Shown: one piece after another, positions 1 to 10,800 of the stretch
Layout of the letters: each line of letters opens with the position of its first letter
How positions within the stretch are numbered: position 1 is the stretch's first letter
From: Amphibalanus amphitrite
Lineage: Eukaryota; Arthropoda; Thecostraca; Balanomorpha; Balanidae
Length of the DNA: 64,000 bases
Direction: 5' to 3'
Assembly (NCBI RefSeq): GCF_019059575.1
Contig: NW_024882918.1
Location: forward strand, 62,001 to 126,000
Notes under the pieces: generated by a model
What the model was told of the DNA's origin: nothing
What the model saw: only the letters and a program-made list of their open reading frames with translations
The model's database searches: none
Program-made: the position numbers and the translations under genes

Positions 1-940
1 TACCCCTGGGGACCCAGCAGACAGATAGCATGGCTAGTGACGTCCGCTGAGTACCCAGGGCTGACAATGGTTAGGTAGGATAAGGACAAAAAAGACGAAT
101 GAAAAAAGTTTAGCCTCCAGAGGGCAAAAACTCCAAAAATAGCTGTTTTTACGAAAAGTGTTTTTCGACAATAACTTTCGACTACAAAAAGCCACGACAT
201 TTCCATTGCCAGAATCGTGTTCTCCTTGCCGAGACGCGTCGAATGAACAATAATTTGACCTTGAAAGGTCAACTTGAAAATTTGACCTCAGGTCAAGGTC
301 ATGACCTTACCGGAAAAGGTCATGTTGCATATCAGTCGATGCGTCTCAACAAGACAAACACAATGAGACCATCCCCAGCGTTCTATCTCTTTCCAATCGC
401 GAGTTATTGGCAAAAAACTGTTTGTAGCCTCAAGTGACCTCGGATGACCTGTCTAGAGGCTATCAGCAAAAAGGACACCTTGGTCATCACGAGTGGACTA
501 AATCATTGTGATTCTGAAATATTTGGACTGTTCCGATGCGTACACACGGATCTAGAGGCATTTTATTTTTTTTCTCCATTGACTTGTAATGGAAAGGTCA
601 CGCCACTGACCTGACCTTAGGTCACGGATATAAAAAATCCGAGATATACAAATTGTAGGCGCCCATAACAGCATTCAATCCACCAAGTTTAAAACCTTTC
701 TGACAAACACTGCAGGCTGGACATGATTGCAAACTTTTTTTAGGCTTGGTCAGTTAACTTGACCTGGTGACCTGACCTGACATGACCTGGGGTCAAAAAT
801 TTCACACATTGTCCAAAATTGATGTACCAAAAGCTACCCCAAGCGGCGCGGCGCTACGCGCCGCGGTTTTTTATTCACACGCAAAAAACGCGACAGGGTG
901 GTAACATATGCCCCCCCCCCCCCACTGGGGCGAAGGTTAA
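1..940. mobile_element. TTAA-bounded AGGTCA-rich element E1 (left end outside window)
   Basis: The right end is a C-run followed by CTGGGGCGAAGG and TTAA at 937-940. The interior holds many TGACCT/AGGTCA hexamers, for example a dense cluster at 255-325. It is recognisably homologous to the next element (compare 240-330 with 1437-1525: the same order of TGACCTTGAAAGGTCA, then TCAAGGTCATGACC). No coding capacity is seen. The piggyBac-like assignment rests on the TTAA boundary and on relatives elsewhere in the window. The left end lies before base 1. Confidence 0.6.
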
Positions 941-2135
941 CCCGCGCCCTGCTGGGGGTCCTGGATTTCCACGCCCTGCTGGGGGGGGGGGTGTTTGAAC
1001 ACCCCCCCTTGTAACTCGGCTCCTGGGCCACGTAGCGATACGCGGAAGGCGGCGTTCGAAAGAGCGTAAAAAATAATGACGAAATCACTTCGGTCAATTT
1101 TTTGGTCAGGTCAAAGGTCAGGTCACCAGAGGTCATTGAAGGCAAAATTTCGCCGATTTCCAGGTCGAATGTCGAAAATTTCCAAGAAGCCAACGCGTAA
1201 CTCGGGAACCAATAGAGCTACAGCGCCGCGGAAAAGCGCATTCGATAGCCCTATAACGCCCTTTCTGAGTAATTCTCTCAGATTTGACCTAACGTCAACG
1301 GTTTTGCCTGCAGGGGGCAAAAACTGCAAAAATAGCCGATTTTTTCGAAAACAGTTTTTCTGCAATAACTTTTGACCCAAGCCTTGTACGAGCTTACTTT
1401 TACCGGCATCGTGTTCCTCTCGTCAAGACGCATCGAATGAACTATGACTTGACCTTGAAAGGTCAACTTGAAAATTTGACCTCAGGTCAAGGTCATGACC
1501 TGACCGGAAAGGGTCATGTTGCATATCAGTCGATCCGTATCGTCGAGCTGAACACATCTAAGGCGTTTTCATCGCTCTAGCATGCCTCTATCAAAAGTTA
1601 TTTGCGAAAAACTGTTAGATACCATTCGTGACCTAAGATGACCTCAGGGCATAAACAAGGGTCACGGACACCATTTTCAAGTTCAGTGTGTCTAAACCAC
1701 TTGTAATTCGGTGTTTGGGAGTGTTTATAATGTCTTTCATCCAAAAGAGGCGCATTTCAATTTTCTCCCATTGACTTATAGGTAATGGGGAGGTCGCAAA
1801 ATTGACCTGACCTTAGGTCATCGATATCAAAATTCTGAGATATACATTTTGTACATGCTATTGCTCTTAGCAATCGCTGAAAGTTTCAAAGCGATCGGTC
1901 ACTCGGTGTAGCTATGACAGACATTGAAAGTTTTTATGAGGTGAGGTCACCTCAAGTGACCTGGTGACCTGACCTTGAATGACCTTGGTCTGAAATTTTC
2001 ACGACATGTGTAGAATTGATGTATGATAAGGTGTACCAAAAACGGCGGCGCTCCGCGCCGCCGTTTTTGAGATATTCGCGAAAAACCACAAGGGGGGGTG
2101 TTCAAACACCCCCCCCCCAGCAGGGCGCGGGTTAA
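937..2135. mobile_element. TTAA-bounded AGGTCA-rich element E2, complete
   Basis: It starts at TTAA 937-940 and ends at TTAA 2132-2135. Both termini read CCCGCGCCCTGCTGGGG inward. The left end is the 'long' end, where the CGCCCTGCTGGGG motif occurs twice with a short spacer; the right end has it once. Just inside each end sits a G-run, a palindromic centre (GTGTTTGAACAC left, GTGTTCAAACAC right) and a C-run. The interior carries AGGTCA arrays, including a perfect direct repeat with 1-nt spacing at 1108-1120, and GC-rich hairpins such as the one near 2043-2066. No transposase reading frame is present, so it would be a non-autonomous element. TTAA target duplication is the hallmark of piggyBac; this class is inferred. 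Confidence 0.75.
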
Positions 2136-2768
2136 GACATTCGACCGTTTGGGACTAATGGGCTGGATTAAAGCACATAAAAGGGTCCCATTTTCATCGT
2201 ATTTAGAACTGTTTCAATCGAGTATCACGGCAAAACGGGTCTCACTCAAGACAACGTTCGCCACCCTTCATGGGTATTGGAATCGTTTTTAACCGCGCAC
2301 TTTGTACTTTCCATACCTATGGAATAACGCCTGATGTAACGCTAATAATCTGATATTTCCTTATAAGTACGTGCTCAGAGCTGAGAATGTCACACAGCCC
2401 AGCCCCCGACACTGCGTAAACAAAGACCGGAGAGGACCGTCCGATGACTCTACTGGGGAATAGCCATAGCCATAGATGGTCGTGCGCGTACTTGACCTTG
2501 TGTCTCGTCTGAGAGAGGCCACTTCAGAGGAACGTTGATGAGGATGAGTCAGTAATGGATATCTGGCCGGCTGTCGCCGATCATTGCGCATTTTTGGATC
2601 CGTCGCCATGACAGGAAGCATCTAGGTACATTCCACATCTCATCCAATGCTTAATGTAGAAGTCTAAGGAATATTTTATCGTACTTTCTCATTCTTTCTA
2701 TTGTGTTTAATAGTTCAGTGATATGTTTTTAAGATTGCGGATTAAAACGATTGCGGGTCATAACACAT
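2136..2768. other. Spacer between two TTAA elements, no gene recognised
   Basis: Mixed-composition DNA between E2 and E3. Both strands have only short unrecognised reading frames, and no splice-supported exon or RNA gene is seen. Confidence 0.5.
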
Positions 2769-3963
2769 TTAACCCGCGCGGGGCTGGGGGGGGGTAAATT
2801 TTACCCCCCCCTCGCGAATATTTGCAATATCTCAAAAACGGCGGCGCGCAGCGCCGCCAAACTTTCAGTACCTTTTCTTACATCAATTTGACACGTTCCC
2901 TGAAAATTTGAGCGAAATCCGTCGGAAAATTTTTGAGAAATTGACGTTTTAGTGACGTCATGTTCGCCATTTTCGCCTAAAAAACGGCAAAAGTTCAAAC
3001 GCCGCTAACATCTTCATTTTTAAAGGAATCGAGACGTAACAAAAAAGGATATACGTAATTCTACTTTGTCTATCAAATGGCTATCTCGGTTTTTTTTGAA
3101 AATTTTGGATTTTGGCCCAATTTTTTTTCTTCAAAAAACTTACTTTTTTGGGAAAATAATTATAAAATCCAAAATTTTGAGTGTATCGAAAAAAACGGAA
3201 TATATGTAAGAGTAGTGGTCTATGTGCACCTACATACCAAGTTTTAGAAGAATCGGTTCAAAAATGTGGGAGTTATTCAAAATTGTATGACGTCACGACA
3301 CACAAAATTTTTAAAAATGACTTTTTTGGAAGTTCTAGACCTTGTACGGAAACAAAAATAGCACCATTCGATTCGCCGTGAAAAACTGCATCAGAAAGAC
3401 ACCTTTTTAGGCCTTAACAACCAACTTCAAAATTTGACCTCACTTGACCTGACCTTGACCTGACCTCGGCCTGAAACTCATCCAGAGGTGGTCCATATCA
3501 CTTATTGAGTGTGCCTATTGAATTCTATGAGTAAAATGACCCATAAAACATGTGTCGCACATGCCCTTTTCTATATTTTGTTTTTGGTGACCTGACCTGA
3601 CCTGACCTGACCTTGACCTTGACCTTTGAATGATATTTTATGCAACGAATATTGTCTTGGTAGCCTAAGAACACGTTTTGGGCGATCAGTCTCAGTCCAT
3701 GACTCCATTCTTCGGCAACTACGGTGCAAGGCCGATACTGTAGGAACTTGCAATTTGTACCCTTGACCTGACCTTGACCTTGACCTCAAACTTAAGATTA
3801 AGTACATGTTTTTAGTTGTTCGTGATGAGATCTTTCGATTGCCGTTTGAATTTTCCAAATCGGACCATTAGTTCGGGAGATAACAGGGGGGTAAAATTTA
3901 CCCCCCCCCCCCCCCCCCCAGCCCCGCGCGTTCGGCTGGAGACCCCAGCCCCGCGCGGGTTAA
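2769..3963. mobile_element. TTAA-bounded AGGTCA-rich element E3, complete
   Basis: TTAA at 2769-2772 and 3960-3963. The inverted termini read CCCGCGCGGGGCTGGGG. Here the right end is the long one, with CCAGCCCCGCGCG occurring twice around a short spacer (3919-3959). The G-run/palindrome/C-run hairpins have centres TAAATTTTA (left) and TAAAATTTA (right). Direct TGACCT repeats occur around 3590-3626 and 3762-3786. The interior resembles E5 in inverse orientation (shared GGAATATATGT block). No coding potential is recognised. Confidence 0.75.
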
Positions 3964-5297
<1,334 letters not shown>

Positions 5298-6249
5298 TTA
5301 ACCCTAGAACGCCTAGGGGGGGGGGGGGGTTGTATCAATCCCCCCCCTGAGGTTTTTTCGAAGTGCACGCTAAACGGCTTGTCGTAGCGGGCTGAAATTT
5401 TCAATACCCTCTGGGGCAGCCTTTGCGCATCTTTTGCCGAAAAAAAATTGATCGGGTCATGTCAGGTCACGGAGTTATGACGTCATAAGAGGTACAGCCT
5501 CCGGCCGGATTTTCACAAACTGAGTGCCAACGCCCGAGGTTTCCTGCCGGTGGTACGGACATCGGTTGATGGATCGTGATGAAACTTCCCATGCATGTTG
5601 GGGCAAGTATTGGCTATCATATGGTATAAGAAATTTGACCGGGTCAGGTCAGGTCACGGAGCTATGACGTCACAAGAGGAACAGCGTCCGGTACTATTTT
5701 TGAAAAGCGCCCGAACCACTATTTTGCTAATTCTTGTCACCTCAATGGGAATATGCAGCAATATTAGCTTCTATAGGGAGCAAATGGACCTCCCAAATCC
5801 AAAAATAAAATCAGATTTCAAAAATTTAAATTTTGATTTTTCGAATTTCTGCCGCCGACTGTGACCTTGCCGACTTCCGGCGCTCCCAACGCGCCATTTT
5901 TAGAGCTAGGGAAACGAAATACATACCAAACGATAGAAAATTGATCAAGGAACACGATAGTGAAGGTTTCAAGTCGATATCTCCAACCGTTTTGCCGCAA
6001 TCGCCGCCGAAAGTTGAAAAAAGTCTATTTTTCCGAAAATTTGACCTTTGACCGGTCAAAAGTAGGTCAAATGTTGACCTAGGACCAAAAAATATACCAC
6101 CAATCGCGAGATCTCGTTGAGAGCAATCCGTTGGTTTTTTCCGCTAAGCTCTACGACCTTCCGTTTCGAAACGCCAGGGGGGGGTCGTAACAACCCCCCC
6201 CCCCTGGTCGTTCGTGTTATGAGAAATGGCCTGGTCGTGCGAGGGTTAA
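5298..6249. mobile_element. TTAA-bounded AGGTCA-rich element E4, complete
   Basis: TTAA at 5298-5301 and 6246-6249. Left (short) end: CCCTAGAACGCC then a long G-run with centre TTGTATCAA and a C-run. Right (long) end: the CCTGGTCGT motif occurs twice, separated by about 20 nt, then GCGAGGG-TTAA. Tandem GGTCAGGTCAGGTCA-like arrays are at 5455-5468 and 5640-5655. At about 950 bp it is the shortest full copy. No open reading frame of interest. Confidence 0.7.
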
Positions 6250-6320
6250 CGTGAATGGCGAACATGACCACACGTCACGAAATTAGCAGTTTCCTTGGGT
6301 CAAACCTGAAGTACGACTTG

Positions 6321-7499
6321 TAGGGGAGAGTGGGGAAAGATGCCCAGGGTTTTACTATGTCATATATTATTCGAAAATGACGATCGGAAAGCAAAAACTT
6401 GGAGTTTCAACGGAAGCCGACATCATTTTCTCCAAAAATATCACACGTTCGTGCCTGAAATATGATAACTTTTTTTGCTATTAAGCATTTTCCTGAAGAA
6501 GTCAAAGGGGGCATCTTACCCCACAGGGTGGGAAAGACGCCCCCTGGCGTTGGGGAAGATGCCCCCTGCACTATAAGTGACATAAATGGGCACGTGAATC
6601 GCCTGAACGAATCAGTAGTCCCTTCGAGCCTGCAGTAGACACCAAACGTCATCGTAAGGGCCCTCAAAAGTGGTCGTAAGGTGCTTCAGAGGTCATCGTT
6701 AGGGTCATCATAGTCCAGCGCGGCCAAACAAGCCTCTGTGGTGGCGTTCGTAGACCACTGTAGGGCCCTTATAGTTCTTCATGATGCTTGAGGGCCCTCG
6801 AGCCCATCGTGGGGACCTCAGATGCCAGCGCGGCCCGTGGAGCCAACGTGGGAGCCCTCAAAGGATATCGTGAGGGGCCCTGGAGCCAATAATGGGGCCC
6901 ACCGAGGCCGTCGTGAGGGCTCTCAGAGTCAGATGCCGCCCAAAATGTCGCTGTGTGGGCCGAGAGACCGGCATGGGGAGCACCCGACCGTACTGAACTC
7001 TCAATAGTCCCAGACCGGCTTTTGTCTCTCATCACAAGCATGTAATAAATGATTTGACGGGCTGCTTGAAGGACAGCCTACGGATTTAGGGGGGCGTCTT
7101 TCCCCATCAGGACAGGGGGCATCTTATCCCAAGGTACCGAAGTAACATTAAATCAGTACAATATGTTAGCCATAAAACTACACCCTGAAACAAACTGTTT
7201 GGGACACAGTACACGCATGTTAATGTATCACGACTATATCAAGGGACGCAAAAATTATCTACCTTCTTTGGTATTTACAATGTTTTAACACCAAAATATT
7301 TTTCGAAAGCAGCAAATAAAAAACATGCATTCACCAGCCAGCCGTTGCCCAACTGAGCTTCGCAAATTTTTGTGCAGTTAACAAGGCAGGCTTCCGCTTT
7401 ACGCTAAGAACATTAATTTCCGGGTTCAATTCTTTGTTTCGCCGCTAGAGGGGGTGGGGCGTCTTTCCCACCCTGGGCATCTTACCCCACTCTCCCCTA
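6321..7499. mobile_element. mariner-like MITE, TA-bounded, 30-bp terminal inverted repeats
   Basis: The left end starts TAGGGGAGAGTGGGG at 6321. The reverse complement of the right end, which terminates at 7499, matches the first 30 bases with a single difference. If the outer TA is the target duplication, the inverted repeat begins GGGGAGAGTGGGG. Subterminal copies of the GGGGAAGATGCCCC motif occur near 6505-6570 and 7085-7130. The middle (about 6680-6960) is a degenerate GC-rich minisatellite of ~30 bp units. There is no transposase reading frame, so it is non-autonomous. It ends about 130 bp before the CRE/CCAAT region assigned to the HOPX-like gene. Confidence 0.75.
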
Positions 7500-7619
7500 C
7501 CGTGGAAATTCCATGTTTCATCGTAGAGCCACAGTTGACTGAGTTTCGCTCTCGTTTGCGCCTCGCTTCTATTCGTCATCGAAGGGCAGCGCTCGGCGCT
7601 CGCTATCCTGCTTCACACA

Positions 7620-7704
7620 GCTCCGTGAGTGACGTCACCACGGGCGGTGGGCCAATCAGCGCGGGCCGGTCGTGGTGACGTCACTGTGGCTCGCCTCACG
7701 GAGC
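7620..7704 (+). promoter_or_regulatory. Dyad CRE-CCAAT-CRE promoter element of HOPX-like gene
   Basis: Two perfect TGACGTCA cAMP-response elements (7630-7637 and 7676-7683) flank a CCAAT box (7652-7656, in the NF-Y-like context GGGCCAATCAG). The unit is enclosed by an inverted repeat, GCTCCGTGAG at 7620-7629 and CTCACGGAGC at 7695-7704. It lies about 100-190 bp upstream of the proposed start codon at 7807. CRE and CCAAT motifs are classic proximal promoter elements; assignment to this gene is by position only. Confidence 0.5.
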
Positions 7705-7806
7705 AGTGGTGTGCGGGGCACGGAACTGACGACACGTTAGTGCGGTCTTGGCGCTCGGTTCGTTTGCAGCAAGGAGCAACTGTCTCGACCCTCCGTCGTC
7801 AGAACC

Positions 7807-7823
7807 ATGGAGCACATGAGGAG
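7807..7823 (+). CDS. HOPX-like gene, proposed coding exon 1
   Basis: ATG in the context AGAACCATGG, encoding MEHMR plus two bases of the next codon, then a GTAGGT donor. The two leftover bases (AG) plus the first base of the exon at 22663 (G) make an Arg codon in frame. It sits 100-190 bp downstream of a CRE/CCAAT cluster. It is 14.8 kb from the next exon; intermediate or alternative first exons cannot be excluded. Confidence 0.4.
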
Positions 7824-10800
7824 GTAGGTCGCAGCGGGGGTTTGTGGGTCAGTGACGGTCAGATGACTACCATCGACTAACTAATCACTAATCAGACATG
7901 TCAATGTATGTCGGTTGTAAGTTGTCAATGACATTATGCAATATAGAAGTCACGCTGAAAAAATACTTCAACCACTAAATCACTTTTTATTAAAGCAAGT
8001 TAAAAATTTCATTTGATAGCCTACTGATAAAATATAATGTTTAAATTCCTTTGATGTTGGTTGGCCATAACCCTTACCTAATTAAACAATTAATTACGTT
8101 AACTGAAAACAAACCATATGTATAGTGCGGTAAATAGAAACCTGTTCACTTTGATTCAAACGGCCAAACGGCATTATATTATGCACTTCAATTTTATGCA
8201 TTAAAAATGCCTACCTACTTTTAATAATAACAATGATAATGATAATAATGGTACCTAATACGATCGGTACGTTTTCCTGGTGATTACCCTGAAACATGGC
8301 ATGAGTGCATGTTACGAGTTTATACACTATGCTACCGTATCATAATGTTAAGATTCAAGTCGATTTTTCTTTTGTTTCATGTTCGAGGCCAGAGTATTGG
8401 GAATATCTAATGTCTATGTCTTAAAAAAGTTCAGTGTCATAATAGTTCGGAGCACGAGCACAAACAACACTCTAATCGACATATGCTGAAATACATATTC
8501 GAACTACTGATAAGCCAAGGCCGTTCATATGTGGATGACAAGCTAGCAGACCGGTTTGAAGTGTAAAGTTTGGCCACAAGGTCAATCGACACGAGGAAAG
8601 TTACCTTTAACGTGCGCATTTCCTTGCTTTAACAATTCCACAAAAGCCTTGAACGAGGGAATTAGTTTATCGATTAGTCACCACTCGCCAAACAAGTTTC
8701 TTACCGTTGTTATTTTGACCAAGGCGCAGTTATGTTTTCGCTTTGATTTATTACGTTAATTACCTACCGTAAGTATCTGTAAATCCTTTTCCCATCACTC
8801 AGCCGGTGTCCCCAGCCGGTCTATAAGCTGCTTTCTTCAGGTGATATGGCCCGTTCCCCGCTTTAATTTCTCCCATCGCCATGAACCCGTACTTCTGTCT
8901 GTCGCACAATGACAGCGTATTTTCTCGGAGAAATTTCCTTTTACGTGTGTGACACAAATCTGCACACGAAGTGCACTAGCGGCTTTGTGCGAGCTCAGCG
9001 TTTTCCCTGCACTAAGGACCATGGATCAGACATGTCACTTTCCTTCCTTGTTACTCGAGCAAGCTGAAACGCTTTAGGCGAGCGTTGCTGGCTTGTTAGA
9101 TGCCAGGTGTCAATGTGTTCTGTTTTAGTCCTTCACGGTAGTGGCTATCAGAAGGTGTGAACTAATGCTGCAGAGTACGACCTGTTGAACAGGTATTTAT
9201 TGACTGTTTACATGCGACGCCTTGTATGCATTCCTTATAAGTCAGCAGAGAATCGAGAGGCTTGTTTTATTGAGCCGTCATGTTCGTGGCATGTGAGACC
9301 CGCACCCTTCTCGAGAACTGCCGTCCGCTGGGGGATTAAAAGCACCGGTCGAGCCGAGGTGACCATCGTACCGCTTATAGCAATGTACCGGTCCTTAGAG
9401 AGAAACAGGCAGACGTCTCTTCTAGTTCCTCGTATCAAAACCCCTATATGACATTTTGCAGCGCTTTTACTATCGGCAGAAATTGTAGTCGTAACTACGT
9501 AGTGAAGTGGATTGAACACGTGACGGCTTGTCACATTTGTGCTCCAATCTCTATCGCATCATTAAAGCAGGGGCACTGGCATGTTCACCGTTGCAGCGGC
9601 CAGTATTCTGCCGTAACATCGTAAACGGATAGTGCACAGACATTGGACAGGAATTTGATTTAACAGACCATAAACGTAACGCAGACGGTTTCCTGCGAGA
9701 TACTGGGCGGGCAGACGGCAGATCAAGATATTGCACTGATGAACTAATCTCAATGGCTGAGGGGTGGACCTCGCAAGACGTCGTCAGTGATAAAGAACAG
9801 CTGGGGCTCCCCATGCTGACAAGACGCATCGAGAGCATATTAGGTGGTTGTATAAACATCGTTAAAGTCTCACTACGATGATTGCACTTCCTCTGGTCAT
9901 TTTAATGCATGCCTCAATATACAATATAGGTATAGACGCTAAAACACTTAAAAACATTTTTCATTATGCAAAAGAATATAGGAGTGCTTCAACCGAAGAG
10001 TTGTCCAAAAGGAAACAGGTTTTATATTTGAATTAATGAAATAAATGTATTGTATCATATGTGTAAATGCAATGATCCTTATCGTTTCTTCTCCACGGAT
10101 GATAACTTGACCTATTCACAAGAGATTAGATGCCAGCTCAAGTGTATCTTCCCTTAGCCCACGATTGCTGCAATATTTCAGGACAGAATTTTTGTCGTCT
10201 TGTGATGTAGTCATCACTCATACAAATATTGTTTGCTCCGCAGCGCAACAGGTAGGCGTATACGCATCTCTCAGCTTGATGAGCTATTTGTCAGAGACAC
10301 TCCGCTCCAGAGCAAACACCGAGATCAAAATTCAGAGCATCCTTTATGCGTCTTGTCTCGGCCATCATTATCCACTTGGTATAGCGAGTCGCCAGTGACA
10401 ACGGAACTTTAGTTGCTCAGAGAACTCGTGCACCGGAAGGCTGATGGAATAAACCGGGGCGAGTCTACGACAGTGTTCGTTGGTGGGGCCGTTTTTGGCG
10501 ACTGATGAATTGTTGGCTGTCTCGTCGGGCACACAGCCGACGCTCTATTGTAAATACGTTCCTGAACACCTCTGCGGCTCGGCAAATATTTAGCCAGTAG
10601 CTGTCACTTGACCCTGCTACGGCGATGGGTGGTCCGTCCACTCTGCCCAAGGGCGCCTGCTGCCGAGCGCTCGCCCGCAGCTGCAGTGTGTGTGCCCACG
10701 TCTTATATTGACATAAGGCCGTTTTAGGGTGGAAATGTCAACAGTTCTTAGCTTTCAAACATTCCCTCACATGTCATATGTAAGAAGTTAATTATATTTT

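Noticed and set aside
1..940. AGGTCA clusters as proven hormone response elements of a host gene
   Set aside because: They recur in every copy of a mobile element, so they are first of all element sequence; receptor binding is only a hypothesis.
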